From: Coprinellus micaceus
Taxonomy: Eukaryota; Basidiomycota; Agaricomycetes; Agaricales; Psathyrellaceae
Assembly: GCA_951394405.1 (NCBI GenBank)
Contig: OX596344.1
Span: 2,294,001-2,358,000, forward strand
DNA length: 64,000 bases
Reading direction: 5' to 3'
In this document: positions 41,176 to 53,921 of the stretch, one piece after another
How positions within the stretch are numbered: position 1 is the stretch's first letter
Layout of the letters: each line of letters starts with the position of its first letter
Notes under the pieces: generated by a model
What the model was told of the DNA's origin: nothing
The model's input: the letters and a program-made list of their open reading frames with translations, nothing else
The model's database searches: none
Position numbers and translations under genes: made by a program

Positions 41176-42840
41176 CTAGTACGCACCGTGCCTACTACTC
41201 TCCTCCGGCCCCCTCCCCGAAACCGAACGATACTTCCCCTCTGCCACCGTCCTCGTCTTCACCAGCTTCCCCACACGCTTCCCCGCCCGCAACGGGGCCA
41301 CGGGTTCCGTGCTCGGGAGCGGCAGCGGGTTATCCCCCCTCGTCACATCGGGAGACGCCTTCCTCGTCTTCATCCTCGCCGCCGCCGCAGAACCCCCACT
41401 CCTCGCTTTGGCCTTCCCCTTCGCACTCCGTTCCGTCAACCTCGAAAGAAGCGTCGTATTGCCCGAGGAGTTCGCATTCCCGTATGCATTCCTCCACGCA
41501 GCGGAGGATTTCGAAGGCGAAAAGTGATTGGCGTTTAGATTCGGATTTGAATTTGGGTCGGGATTTGGGGTAAAGAGCAACTGATTCTCCAGCGGAGGAC
41601 TCATAATCCTCGGAGGGCTGATCGGAAGCATCGAGATCCGGGTAGGAGGCTCCCTCGCCCCTCCCCCAACTCCGTTGATCGTCTTGTCCATCGGAATGCT
41701 GCTCGAACCGACAGGCGGAAGCTTATAGTTAAAGTAGTCTCTCGTTCCAGCCCTGCCCCGCTGCCTTCGACCGCTGGTGAATTTGTCCTTGATATTACGA
41801 TTGGATGACCTGGCCTGCAGGTCCCCGTCACCGCTATCGACTCGGACTTGTTGATGGATGGTGGGGGCTGATGATGGCGGCGATTCTTGTACGATCTTGA
41901 AGCCCACCTCCTCTGACCACGGGGTGCTGCCCTTGTCGAGGTACGAATCGTTGGCGGTGATACCACCACTCCCACCCATATTAGACCTCGACCTCGAAGC
42001 CGCCTTCGCCCTCCGCTGCTTCACATCATCGATCCACGCCTCCGATTCTCGCCTTCTAGACTTGGGAGGAAAAGGCCTACTCGCAGCGGAAGCCTTCGAA
42101 TGACCCTGATTCACAAACGTTGATCCTGCAACCGCTCTGAGAGAGTCCATCCAGCCGTTATCCTTCTGGACCGTCTCGAGGATCCCTCGCTTGATGCTTC
42201 GATGACGAAGAGTCTCCCAGGGTTCCTGTTGGCGCCGCTCTTCGTCCTTCTCCGAGTCACTTTCGTACATCTCCAGCAATCCCGCGGAGGTAGCGTCGGA
42301 GGCGGGGGTGGGTACGGCTAGCCGCATGGACGGTCCATTATCAGGAGCGGAATCATGGATATATGCCGCGGAATACTCTGCTTGGTGATATCCCGTATGT
42401 CCTGCCCACGCAACCTGCTCGTACCCAAGCTGCAGCGCGTAGTCGGCCTGGTGATATCCGGTGAGCTTCTCTTCGTACTGCTGTCCTCGTTGGCTAGGGC
42501 GATCCTCTGGCTCGATGAACTCGTAGCGCGGCCCTCCTAGCAATTCTGGATCTGCGTCGATGACCTTCGCTTTCCGTGTACAGCAACCCTGAACGAGCCA
42601 GATGATGGCAATCGCAACGACAATGCCAACAACTGCCACCACCGGCACTACATAGGCGAGCTTGAAAGGTGGGAGAGCTCCATGCCGGTTACTAGACGCA
42701 GTAGGGAAGGGTGACGCTGAGCTTCCCGTAGGGAGAATGGAAGTTTGGGAGCCGCTTAACGCTGAAAGAGAGGGTAACGCCGGCAAAGTCACCGAGCTCG
42801 ACGGAGGAGGAGGAATGAATACTGGAGGTGGCGAAGACAT
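41176..42840 (-). CDS. Single-pass membrane protein with long disordered tail
   Basis: 554 codons, ATG at 42840-42838, no intron needed. Residues 1-58 are Ser/Pro-rich, without a classic signal peptide. Residues about 60-86 form one strong membrane segment (LAYVVPVVAVVGIVVAIAII) followed by CC and basic residues, so the long C-terminal part is probably cytosolic. That part has two GYHQA[DE]Y repeats, an acidic patch and a long Ser/Arg-rich tail. The layout recalls fungal surface sensors of the Mid2/Skg6 kind, but similarity is in layout only. The stop of the upstream frame overlaps this ATG by one base. Confidence 0.65.
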   Translation of the reverse strand: MSSPPPVFIPPPPSSSVTLPALPSLSALSGSQTSILPTGSSASPFPTASSNRHGALPPFKLAYVVPVVAVVGIVVAIAIIWLVQGCCTRKAKVIDADPELLGGPRYEFIEPEDRPSQRGQQYEEKLTGYHQADYALQLGYEQVAWAGHTGYHQAEYSAAYIHDSAPDNGPSMRLAVPTPASDATSAGLLEMYESDSEKDEERRQQEPWETLRHRSIKRGILETVQKDNGWMDSLRAVAGSTFVNQGHSKASAASRPFPPKSRRRESEAWIDDVKQRRAKAASRSRSNMGGSGGITANDSYLDKGSTPWSEEVGFKIVQESPPSSAPTIHQQVRVDSGDGDLQARSSNRNIKDKFTSGRRQRGRAGTRDYFNYKLPPVGSSSIPMDKTINGVGGGAREPPTRISMLPISPPRIMSPPLENQLLFTPNPDPNSNPNLNANHFSPSKSSAAWRNAYGNANSSGNTTLLSRLTERSAKGKAKARSGGSAAAARMKTRKASPDVTRGDNPLPLPSTEPVAPLRAGKRVGKLVKTRTVAEGKYRSVSGRGPEESSRHGAY

Positions 42841-43575
42841 TACAGAAGCTCCGTCGCAGGCGGTATCACCAGGAACCCAACACGGCTCTCAACACACAGA
42901 GCACTCAGGTCGTGGATCGGCGCGTCGAACGAGAGCCCAGCTGCGATATATGTCGAGCGCCGAATGAGGTGAGTAGATGGCGAATACGAAGGACCAGAGA
43001 CGCCGGATTTGCGTGTCTTTCTCCAAAACGTGGTTGGCCGCACTGCTCGAATTAGCACTGAACGATACCCTTTCAAGCAAACACTCACATAGCGGCGGTG
43101 GTGGCCGAACCAGTTCGCCCCCGGTTCCTGCGGTGAACGAAGTGATTGCACGACGCGGAGGCCGTGGTCGATAACCCGACCCAAAGTCTTGTGGAAGCTC
43201 CTGACTCCTGTTCTCCTCTACACCCTCGCCCTCTGGCACTGGTGTCCTTCTCTCCGGCGGTGCGCTCTGCGATCGTGTCGGTCGATGCCGTGGGCGTGGT
43301 CGTGGCGCTTTCCAGGTGTTGACCGGCGGCGAAAGCAGGGATTGGTCGTAGTTCCGGGGCGTCCGAGACAGTCTGGCGCTGCGACCTATGAAGTCTCCTG
43401 TGTCGGCCTGGGGTGACCTGGGAGGTCTCGAGTCGAACTCCTCTCTTTGGGAGGGGTCAAACTCTGCTTCCAGCGTCACCATGATGGGCGTGCTGAATTG
43501 TGTCTTCTTGGTGAAGAGCCCCCTCGTGGAAGGAATGAGCGGTGTTGGGGACACGAGCACTGTGAGGTCGGTCAT
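42840..43575 (-). CDS. Hypothetical Pro/Arg-rich protein
   Basis: Exons 43089-43575 and 42840-43042 join through a 46-base GTGAGT..CAG intron to 229 residues. The protein is disordered and rich in Pro, Arg and Ser (SRPPRSPQADTGD, RPRPRHRPTRSQSAPPERR), ending VGFLVIPPATELL. No domain recognised. Its TAA stop (42840-42842) shares the A with the ATG of the membrane-protein gene (TAATG). Either both come from one transcript by re-initiation, or the two frames are one gene with an unseen splice. Confidence 0.5.
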
Positions 43576-44904
43576 CGTGGCAGACGACGAGGAACAAGAT
43601 GCAGAATTGTTTCCCGTGCCTCGTCCTGATATTTCTGCCGCGCCAAATCATGATCGGCATGTGCCGAGATGGCATCCAGGAGCGGAGCGAGGCTCTCGGA
43701 TTCGGTCCCTCGGAGGGGAGTAAGTATACTAGGATTGAGAAGACCTGAGCGCTGAGCTTCAAGTGGGACCCTCGAAGACCAGGAGGGCGACTTCACACTA
43801 TGACATGCGTTGCAGAGGTCGCCTGCGAGAACGAACCTGCCTTTCAGCCCGCCTCGGGCTCGCAGAAGAGAAGGACGCGATTTTACGGGGGCCAGAGGGG
43901 GATGGTGGGGGAAGGGAAGAAAGGGTGGATGGGGTCCGACAGAGACCCTTCGGGTTTATATATCCTGCCCGATGCCTCTCTTCCACGATCGGCTGGCCCG
44001 ACGGTATTCCTATATCGGGGTATTGGTCGGCTTGGCGTGTGACTCAGCGTCGGCCATCGCCGAGCCCTCGCCAACTTGAACGCGGAACTATGTAGCTTGA
44101 ACATAGCAACTCCTGAAGGTACAACATTGAGCGCCTGAAAAGCGAGGGGCACCGCCCGATCTCTGATCATGAAGGTTCATATTGAGCAATTAGGCAAGGG
44201 ACTCCCTGACCAACGGCGAACAGCCATACGGCCCTGCATCTGCCAAACGATTCAGTGATCATCTGGCAGGAAGCCCATTTCAGGAGAAACCCATTCATAA
44301 ATGCCCCTTGTTTAGACAGCCCTTACCAGAATAGCTCAGCTGCCATGCTGGAGTTGAAAGTCGAATGAACTTTTCATAACAGGCCAGTGGCACATTAAGA
44401 TGGACAGGTGAATTGGCACGAAAAACGGGGGTTCACTTCTCGTAAACACGACCGACTGTTAGACCAGATTTCATTTCGTGAGGATGGTGTGTGATATTGA
44501 TAGGCGCCCGTCGTCAGCCGTCGTCCTGTGATATCGATCCGTGACGCGTAACGAGTGCCATGACAACACGATCAAATATCGCCAACTTCGCTTCGTGGGA
44601 CTCCATGCATTGCGGCAAGTTGAGCTTTGATGCTTAGGTTGTTCTACCCGCCACCCATCCATCCAAGGGTGGCCCAAATGCAGGTCCAAAGCTGAATAGG
44701 AAGCGCTGCGGTTTGGCACTACGACGACAATGTGATGTCATAGATAGAGCCTGCCCACCTCCTCTACGTCAGCTTACCTCGGGGCTCCTCCACACCGAAT
44801 TCATTTCACAGGGATTTTCTGAGCTTGGGGCTTAAATCGCAGAGGGATGAGGCGACCCCAACACCTTTCCTTCCTGACACCACCCCACCCCAACCCCCAC
44901 AACC
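43576..44904. other. Intergenic region between divergent genes
   Basis: Probably holds the promoters of the minus-strand gene at 43575 and of the plus-strand phosphatase at 44905. No other gene recognised. Confidence 0.4.
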
Positions 44905-46186
44905 ATGGAGCCTAGCAGCGCAAGTCGTTCGAGTTCTGGACAACCAAGAACCTCGTACGAACCTACCCTTGCAGCAGAGACTCATAAGTGGGATTTGGAG
45001 CGCAATCCTGTCGCCCTGGAAGCCTCCCCGTTCAGGGTTGTCACTTGGCTGAGGCTGCATGGGGTAGACATCTTCACATTGGCTGTGATCGGGGCGCTTT
45101 GCCTGGTTGTTCATGTTAGCGGTGGGTCTTCATCCCTTTCGGGGGCGGGGAGACCGTACTCAGTCTCTTCCCTTTGTAGATCCTGCCCCGACCCGGGTGT
45201 TCCCAATATTCAACCTCGACGGTTCCCTTGCATACCCTGAACTAGCATACCCTCGCAAGACGCAGATTATACCGATATGGGCGTCCGCTCTCATGGCCAT
45301 CTTCATCCCGACACTATTCTTCGCGCTGTTCCAAATTCGAAGGAGGAGCGCGGACGACTTCCTGACATCTTTCATGGGTATCCTGAAGAGTGCGTGGCCA
45401 CTACCCCCACCCCCTGGCCATCTTAACCACCCCTCACTTTCAGGCGTCGTCACAGCTGCCTTTGTTCAGGTGGTCATCAAAACCCTCATTGGCGGCCTCC
45501 GTCCCCACTTCTACTCTGTATGTGAGCCCGACCTCGACATTGCCCGCCAAGCGCTCTCAGAGTCATCGTCGTCCCGCATCCTACCCATGTTCGACCGCTC
45601 GATATGCAGAGGAGACAACGAACACATCAACGACGCCCTGGAGTCGATGCCTTCTGGTCATGCAGCAGCCGCATGGGCAGGACTCTTCTTCCTCGCCCTC
45701 TACTTTAACGCCCAATTGAAGGTCATCTCCGCACACAACCCCGCCTATTGGAAGATGGTCCTCTTCTTTGCACCCCTGCTCGGCGCGTGTCTACTGTCGG
45801 GATACCTAGTCACAGACGGACATCATCACTTCGTCGACATCCTCGTTGGAGGGTTGATTGGGATCTTCGCCGCTCTCGTCGCGTTCCGCCAAACATTCGC
45901 GTCGATCACCGACTTCCGGTTTAACCACATTCTCCTTCCACGAGCGACGTCCCTGCTACATCGCAAGCAACCCTATCTACCCGTGACAGGCAGAGGACCG
46001 TGGTTCTCCTACAAAGCTGACCATACTTTCCTTCCCCGAGACCTGCCCGTCGCAAGGGAAGGTGGGTGGACATATGGGGGTGCGGAACAGGTGGGCGGCG
46101 CACCCGGGGACGCCACCGTCCTCTCGGTAAATTACCGGAGTGCTGGGTTGGCAGGGGCAATAAGCGCTGGGAGGTCGGGGCAGTGA
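44905..46186 (+). CDS. PAP2-family lipid phosphate phosphatase
   Basis: Exons 44905-45121, 45180-45389 and 45444-46186 join to 389 residues with clean introns of 58 and 54 bases. Members remove phosphate from phosphatidate or diacylglycerol pyrophosphate in ER, vacuole or plasma membranes. Motif 1 (KTLIGGLRP) is near residue 155 and motif 2 (SMPSGH) near residue 212. A motif-3-like HHFVDIL near residue 268 keeps the His and Asp, but the usual Ser-Arg pair in front is not evident. About six membrane segments are visible (FTLAVIGALCLVV, SALMAIFIPTLFFALF, WAGLFFLALYF, MVLFFAPLLGACLLSGYL, LVGGLIGIFAALVAF). The following DFRFNHI is typical of fungal members. Likely yeast Dpp1/Lpp1-like; exact substrate unknown. 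Confidence 0.9.
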
Positions 46187-46643
46187 AGTCTTAGCCCCAC
46201 GTGGGGCTCGGACAAGGGACCCGCATTGCTGATCCATGTTCTACGCTTGGTGGACTTGATAATTGTACGACACCAAGTGCTTTAATACCTCTTGAATAGT
46301 TGATCACCATTGTTGTCAACGAGCTATGTTCTTGGGCGCCTAAGGCACCCGAACCTGATTTCAAAGTCCGGCTCTGTAGATTTGATCTGGGTATGCAAGT
46401 TCCGCTTCCTCCGCAACCATCACCTCCCCCCGATTGAAGACGATCCAGCCGTTCTAACTACGAAGGTAAGTACGACCGGGCTCATTGGTCTCAGGTATTT
46501 TCCCAAGTTTATCAACCGTAATTGGCACTTATGTGATTCATCATCAGTCCCGTCGCGGTTCCGGAGCGCTCGATTCAGCGCGCTGGCGACGAAAACAAGC
46601 ACTTGAATGTGCCAGTGTTTGCTCCCCTTCACCTCCCACCAAC
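46187..46643 (+). other. Spacer between phosphatase and membrane-protein gene
   Basis: Likely contains the promoter of the gene starting at 46644. No clear TATA box. Confidence 0.35.
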
Positions 46644-49213
46644 ATGACCACCCCAAAAGAGAAGCCAGAAGCAGTCCTCTTCTACGACACCAATACGAAG
46701 CGCTCAAGAAACGCCTCTGCCAAGAGGGACATCACCTACACGACCATAGGCGCTCTGATAACCCTCGTCGTGGGCTATGGCATGTTCAAGTACTCTCAAT
46801 TCATGTTCACCACCATGGGGAGACCGTTCCCTCAACTCTTTTCGAACGAGACGCTGGACGAAGTAGAAGCTCCGTGGATGGTGGTTCGGCCTCTGGTCGA
46901 CGAGGACACCACGTTTGACATCGTGGCCACCGTCCGGGTGAGGGAGTGGATGGCACGGAGGCGGCCGGCATACCCCGTTGGACTTGACGGGGAGCGAGTA
47001 ATCTTCTCGGACACGATCTTCCGAGGCTTGACGCTCAAGGACAAGCATGTTCACGCCAAAGTGAACCTTTCGATTCCTCTAGGTGCTTTGTAAGTCCATT
47101 TCGACGCCATCGTTTGACGTTGCTGACCTTGCCCTCGCTGTCGTAGCACCGAGGAGTCGCTGGACAACTATGACTTGAGAGCGACCTTTTTACTCGTTCC
47201 CCAGTCGCCATCCTTGCTGGACCACATGGTTGGCAGCTCGACTTGGCATCCAAACATGGACATCCACAAACTCAACACCCAGCGCGAAAAGTATGTTTAC
47301 CCTTCCCATAACGCGGTCGGTACCTGAATCGGCTAACCTCCCCCTGTTTTCAGTGCCCAATGCCACGCCGATAGGTCGGTAACCCAGAGGCAGCTGGCGT
47401 CAGTCTTCTTTGGTATAACCATCCCCCTCATCGAATTCAATCCAATCAAGAGCGCGTGTGGGAAAGACTATGAAGGTCCCTCATGGGAGGCAGAGGACGT
47501 CGCTTCTCTCCATACGAGCAGTGTCGTGTCTGTAAAAGGACGTCCACCTCTGCAAGCCCATCCTTATGTTATCACAAGGTAGGGCGCTCCCTTCACTCTC
47601 ACAACCCAAGCTACAATGCTCATTACTAACACCCCTACCCGTAGAACGGACCTTCGGGTTGTGCGCATGACAGAGTTATACGACACTCGTGGATGGATAA
47701 TGGTCCAGAAATCTCTTGGTTCGAATGCTACCAACCCCATGAAATGCCCCCCGAGACTGTTCACAAAGCCCGCCATTGAGGACTTGTGGAACTGTCAACG
47801 CGCGTTCAGGCCGTGGGGTAATACGGAGGTGGGTATCAAGATGTCGGTCCCTGACGATAAGAACGGGGGGAACGCGACCGTACTTGCATATGCACCATTT
47901 CTTGACGTCCCATACCAGTCTTGGGGACCTTTGGTAAGTCCATCCGGCATCGCCTAAGTTTTCTTGGCCTAATCCTTTTCCGAATAGGACTTGGTCCCGC
48001 TTCCTGTGAACAGAGAGAATTGCCCCATCGAAAGCGCGACCGTCCCTACAAAGTACTACCAATCGAAGGACGTTGTCTGGGACGTGGGCTTCTCCGCTAG
48101 CTCACCTGCCAGACTTGAGCTTGCAAAGCTCCTGGGAGCTGGTCTCCAGTATAATCTTACTGACACAGAATTCAACAAGGCCATCGAGCAAATCAAGAGT
48201 GAGCGATTTGGTGAGCAACTTCCACCTCCCTTTCAATGATGCCCACCTCAAATGTCTATTAAGCTGCGGTCGGCGGACACAGGTTCTCTTTGTCCAACAA
48301 TACATACAGAAAATGGTTTGTGGACGATACAGCGTGAGTGTGTTTCTTCCATTGCCCCGAATTTAGGTTCGTTCTGTCGGCTGACGACCCGCTTCTCTGG
48401 AAAAGTGTCTATCTCTCCCGCATCGCACGCATCCTCTACGTTCTCTACTGGATGCGATTAGGCTCCACAGACGGGGTAAGTATTGTAGGTTCGGGGCTAC
48501 TCTCCATCTCGTACCTACTTCCCCTGCTTTCCGAGCTCTTTCCGGGCTTCAATACCGATCCCTCAAGCACGCCGAAGCTTTCCTTTGATCTCAAAGCGAA
48601 GGGCGTCATTGCGCTTGGTATTTGGAAGACCTTGCTGCGCTTGAAGCTGTCTCGATCGTTCCCTATCCTAGGAAGAAGACGAGCCTCGGAAAGCGAACGG
48701 TCGAGCCACAACCTGGAAAGGAACTATTTGGGAATGGGCGTTTTCATCGTGGTAAGCAACAGGCCAATAGCTTTCCCTCAACCGGTCTCATCATTCCCCC
48801 AGTTACTCGCAGCTCTCTTCCTCAACGTCGTCGATGAGGTCAAGCAGGAGGTTATCACGATATTTCTAGGTCTCGGACCCGCACCTGACCGCCATTCTCT
48901 GACGAACTATGTGTGGGCGGTTGCAAGCCCAACGCTCGTTAATGGGCTCTTCGTGACCGGGGAAACGCTCCAACTTTTCCTGAACTACAAGTCGAAGACG
49001 TTCTCTGGTCGCTCCAAGCTTATTGCGTTCGTGGTCTTGGTGTCCTATGCCTTGAGTAACGTGGTTTACCTCAACCTGCACCGCGTAACTGGGGATGTGT
49101 GGCTAAGAGAGCCTTTCACAATTCTGACGCTGGTGTATTTCGTCCTGGGGTTGGCCTGGGCCGTTCAGGCCGTGTTATATTCCTCTGCAGGGCACAAAGT
49201 AGATGAGTGTTGA
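46644..49213 (+). CDS. Large multi-pass membrane protein, paralogue 1
   Basis: Supported exons: 46644-47089, 47147-47290, 47354-47578, 47645-47933 and 47988-48210, then further exons to the stop near 49213. An N-terminal membrane anchor (TTIGALITLVVGYGMFKYSQ) is followed by a large soluble domain (VVRPLVDEDTTFDIVATVRV, LTLKDKHVHAKVNLSIPLG, NYDLRATFLLVPQSPSLLD, FFGITIPLIEFNPIKSAC, TDLRVVRMTELYD, YAPFLDVPYQSWGPL). Several C-terminal membrane segments follow (GSGLLSISYLLPLLSELFPG, LVNGLFVTGETLQLFLNYKS, ILTLVYFVLGLAWAVQAVLY). It is an uncharacterised basidiomycete family; I cannot name a function. Its paralogue lies at 53922-56458 with the same first five intron phases (2, 2, 2, 0, 1). Exons between 48210 and 48400 are not resolved. 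Confidence 0.75.
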
Positions 49214-49630
49214 ATGACGCATTCCCCCCTACGTATCAAGTGTAGCCATGTCATGGGATGTCATTCGCTCGTCCCTCACCTAATCGAAGTGCGAACTCGA
49301 TAATCACAACTAGGATCGGGAAGGGGAATCCACGCCACCTCCCCCCCACCCCATTTGCCCCTTAATGGTGGTTGCGGCACTAAACATGCTAAATAAACAC
49401 CGGGATATCGTTTGGCTGGGCCTTGGCGTCGCGTGTCAAATTTAGAAAAAAACACCCATCTTCCAGAATCCATATATTCTGCAAAACGCTGTAAGCCTAA
49501 AGCAGCGTTTACGCGTACGACTAAGGAGCACTACATATTGGAGCATGAGAATAGCGAAGCTGCAGCCCGTTCGGCATGCTTGCGATGGCCCTACCCATGT
49601 TCTCACGACCACCCTCGAGGTTGAGTGAGC
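49214..49630. other. Spacer between convergent genes
   Basis: Holds the 3' ends of the membrane-protein gene (plus) and the kinase-fusion gene (minus). No further gene seen. Confidence 0.4.
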
Positions 49631-52600
49631 TCACTCAACTTCGTCTGCATCAGTGGTGGCCCCTTGCCACGAAGACCCCACACAGAGACGCTCGTAGGCC
49701 TCCCTACTTGTGATCCGTTCGTTCGGATTGTGCTTCCAGCATGCCTGCATAATCGGCCAACAGAAGTCGTGCGATTTGTTGAGAAGGGGGTAATGCGTTG
49801 GGGTTGGCCGAAGAGGGCTCTGCTCGTCGGTGATCTGGGAGATGAGGATATAGAGTGGCACCCCCTCCTGCTTGTACGGAACCTTGTCGGTTAAAACCTT
49901 CCGTTCGATCCCATTCAGATAAGATGGCTCTGGTAGAAGCCAAAAAGAAAGGCTCACTTGTAGGAGAAGCAAAGAAAACGAATATACATCTGAGCCGAAC
50001 GACAAGGCACTCTTATTAGTGGTCGGCTCCGGGTCTGCGTGGGCGAGAAGCTCCGGGGGCCTGGCACTGCGACACGACACGATCAGCATTGGAGGCGGAT
50101 ACGACGCGATATGAGGGGGGAAAACCCACGCCATTGGGGTCGTGTTCATGTTCGTCGTATACCCATTCATCTCGTGGATCCTTGACTTGCCGAAATCGGT
50201 GATCAGGGGAAAGTATAAGCCCGTCGCTCTATCGACGTCTACTAAAACGTTCAGCTGTCCACAACGGTTGCCGATAATGAGCACTTTCTGAGGGGTTAGG
50301 GCAGTGTAGAGGCGCAATACTCACCAGTGTCAGATCCCCATGGACTACATTGTGAGCATGCAGGTACTGAAGCCCACATGCAATATCCCGTGCCTTTACG
50401 CCAGTTCAGTACATCGTAGAGTGTACCAAGAAGCAGACACACCATCGCAAGACGGTCAAACGTAGGTCCCTGTTGCATGAATCGTAATAGATCGCCGTGC
50501 TCCTTGTATTCGGATACCAGACCTGGTGACGGTAGTATGTCACAGACAAGCCCTTCAAGGCGCAGAACGTTGCGATGTTCGGTTCTTCCCCAGACGTCAT
50601 ACTCGCGACGAAGACGCTGAAAGTAGGTGTTGAACTTCCACGAGAAACAGGGTCGGGGGAATGCCAGCACATACATTTTTGTACAACTCCTTCTCAGAGT
50701 CTGTGTTGGTGTCGAGATGGGCCCCACGGAAGACCTTTACCGCCACCTGCGAATCGAAAATACTTACGGTGAGTAGGCACGTGTGTACTGGAAAGGCACC
50801 AAAGCGCACCATTTTCGTACTGCCGTCGTCGCAGGTCATCGTTGCCTTGTAAATATCCGCATATCCACCGCTGGCGAAGCTATGATACACAGGTGCGTTG
50901 TCCGAGGAGCCAGATGTGGGCTCGAGCTTGATTTGATCCGGTGGAATAATCTAGCGCAGGAAATAGTCAAAGTCAGGGAGAGTACCACCACGGGGAAGCG
51001 GGCGCTAACCTTGAGTAGACAGCCCACTTCGAGCAACTTGGCGCCTTTAGTCTCGGCGGCGAGGTGGTCGATATCGCTCTGGACGAAGTCACCCCCGACA
51101 GCTATGAAACCAGGTTTGAATAGCTCAAAATGGGGCATATTGGTCTCGCTCGTCTTTTCAGCACCACCACTCAAGACCTTTGGAGCGAGAAAAGCTACAC
51201 CTGCCATGGCATTAGCTAAACCGGGCCAGAACCTAAGATGCTCCCAAGTTCCTACCATCTTGAACAACTGGTGCTGCGTTCTTGTCGATCAGGTGTTGAA
51301 TTGCGAGGTTCATCGTTGGACTACTACCAGTAATGGTGTCGTTCCCTTGTGATGAGCTTCCGTGGTTGCCCAGTAACAGGCTTGCAGGCTCCGTCGATGC
51401 CTCCATGAGTTCACGAAGAACATGACGCCAATCATCGTCGTGGCTTAGTGCAACATATGCGCCAGTCTAAGTAGTTGAATCAGATCTTTGCAAAGGTACC
51501 AACTAATATGGAGTAGAATGGTTCTCACAGTCTGAAGCAAAAGCTGGTTGATAACATCACAAGGGTGATATAGCTAAGAGACAAGGTGTAGGTGAGCCGC
51601 GGCATTCATCGTACTTGGAGGCGAAATGCTGGTACCCACGTTCTCAGGAAAATGAGGAAATTGTGCCACTTCAATCGGACCTTCAATGTCAACACCCTCT
51701 GGTTGTCCCAACTAACAAACAAGATTTCGCACCTGAATCGACGGGCTCGTCCATTTGGGAGTCGGGTTTCGAACCTGTCCCAATAAACGATAGATTCGAG
51801 CCCCCTGGACCCGAGGGACCTGGATGCCTCTGTTCATCACCACCCTTGGGCGGTGGCTCGCCGCTAGCGGGGTCAGGCTTGTCATGATTTCCCGGTGGCT
51901 TGTCATGATTTTCGGATTCAGCATCCTTGCTTGTTGGACCTGGAACGTTTGGGGGAGTTTTTTTCATACGGGAACGAAATGGAGAGGAAAACCCCATTTT
52001 GAATCCTTGCAGAAAAAGTGATTGATCCTTCCGACCTTGGACGCCACTATCGCCGAGCCGGCCACGAGACAAACGCGGTTGACGAGTCCATTTGTATGAA
52101 GCTGCTGGCCGATTAAGGTCTGGTGTCCCCAAAGTTGACCGCCCGAGCTGGAGGACTCGTTCTTGGCGGACCTCGCGCTTCGGAAGTTCGCGGTAGGCTG
52201 CCATAGCCCACAGATCGCTTTTGATGCACCCAGTAATGATATACAGTGATTCCCTTTCCCCGACCGGCCGAAGGCGGTCTGCAAGCCTAAAGATTGCCTC
52301 CGCATGTTGTAGGATGAAATTTTGCATTGCTTCATTGTTGTCGGTTGCTTCCAGGTTTGCGGGTGAAAGGACGGCAAGGATGGCGCCAGCAGGGGTCTCA
52401 GGATAGTCGAACTCATACACTATGGAAATCCTATGAATGATGAGAGATAGATGGCTACGAGATCTTGTAGGACGAACTCACTCATCTGATGGACTTTGGA
52501 AGTGCGACTTACAAGATGCCGAATCTGAAGCGATAACTTCGCCTTCACGCAGAGCAGGCTCCGTAGTGACGGTTCCTTCAAGGGGTACAAATGGACCTTG

Positions 52601-53348
52601 GCTACACGTCCTAGACAGCTCCCGAATGGCTTCTTCGTCCTCCCAGAGGTTGAAAATTGTCTTGAAACAACCGCCCAGCGAGTAGATCCCAACATCGCCT
52701 GGAACGACAGCTCGCGGTTCGACATCCGGCTTTGCCCTGTGTGGTGCAGGGTGCCAGCAAGGGAGGCCGTGCTCAGAGAGGAGGCTGCGAACGTAGAGCT
52801 CTGAGTAAGAAGGGAGTGATGATCGCGAGGGAACATCGCTCTCCTCCAGGGGGGTCTGATGTATGATACATGTCAGCAGACAGCAACATGACAGGCGGAG
52901 GGCGTACAGAATAAAAGTCCGCCTCCTCAATTGAGGATCCGATGTTCCCCCCCTCTTTCCCTGCTTGCAAGGGCTGAGTCCGAGGACTGAGAATTCGAGC
53001 GAAAAACTGGTAAAGGTTCCAGGCAACCCAGTTGTGCGTCCTTGGCAGGAGGCCGGGAGTATCGTTAGAAGGAGCGCCTTGCTGCAAGTTCTTCTCACAT
53101 CGCTCTTCGCCGTGAGTAAGTGAAGGTGGGGTTGGACAGTTGACGAGGATTGTCCCATAGTTGATCACTTTCGACCGAGTGATACCCGTCGTCGATGAAT
53201 CCATGTCACGACCAGCAGAGTTGACGGTCCCAATCGCAAAGTCGGTAGCATTGGCCAACACCTGGGTGACAGGCAGATTCTCCGCGTCTTGGTTGCTGTC
53301 CGACAGAGGCCCAGCGAAGCCCTGGCTAAGCGGCAATGTTGATGCCAT
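49631..53348 (-). CDS. Two-module protein fused to a TKL kinase (fusion gene A)
   Basis: ATG at 53348 (MASTLPLSQG); an in-frame start at 53411 is possible. Many exons; supported edges include 52513 (donor GTAAGT) and 51733-52419. Module 1: SELYVRSLLSEHGLPCWHP then VVPGDVGIYSLGGCFKTIFN. Module 2: AGAILAVLSPANLEATDNNE, ESLYIITGCIKSDLWAMAAY, then FLQGFKMGF. Both resemble widespread uncharacterised agaricomycete N-terminal regions. After a linker with DVINQLLLQ and ALSHDDDWRHVL comes the kinase: FASGGYADIYKA, VAVKVFRGAHLD, RLRREYDVW, VVHGDLTL, LNVLVD, ITDFGKSRIHEM, ARPPELLA, SDVYSFSL, CWKHNPNERITSREAYERL. DFG and catalytic residues are intact, so the kinase should be active. About ten extra residues may lie between HGDLTL and LNVLVD. 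Its paralogue is 57142-60827. Confidence 0.75.
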
Positions 53349-53921
53349 CGTCAGTGAAGATGACGAAGAGGATGAAGAGGATGAAGAAGACCGCCACAAC
53401 GAGAGGGGCACGCCTACTATTTTCGATTATCAGCGGACACGAGGCATCGAGGGTGTGACGATCACGCTACTCAGACGCTACCCACGGTATATGGAACGGG
53501 CGCTAAACGCTGTCGCTTCCCCGTGGACCCGCCCAAAAGCGGTGGTGCAACGGGCAGCAAACGGGCAAGAGACCAGCCCATCACCGGTATGACATAGGCC
53601 CCATTACAGTATGCCTGCGTTGGAGTATTCAAGTTGATGCTACTGGAAACGAGGGTTGAGATTTCGCTAGAGAGTGCGAGTGAAAGGAGGAAGCGTTCAA
53701 GTTGAGAGAAACTTGTGATGGGCCATGGCTGCCTGATCATGATGGTCTCTGTGTGGTTGATGGGAGACCAATGAGCAAATCCCAGGACCTGAAGGTCTCA
53801 CGGGGGTGCGACTCAAATGGGGTGCTGCATGGGTTGAGCTGGGCATTCGATTATTATAAACTGAATTACAGAAATAGGTAAATCGTAATAAACTCTGAGC
53901 GTGGGATCTCATTCCTACCAC
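53349..53921. other. Spacer upstream of fusion gene A
   Basis: Probable promoter of fusion gene A and the 3' side of the membrane-protein paralogue 2. A GATGAAGAGGAT-type acidic repeat near 53360-53395 might still be 5' coding sequence if the start is at 53411. Confidence 0.35.
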
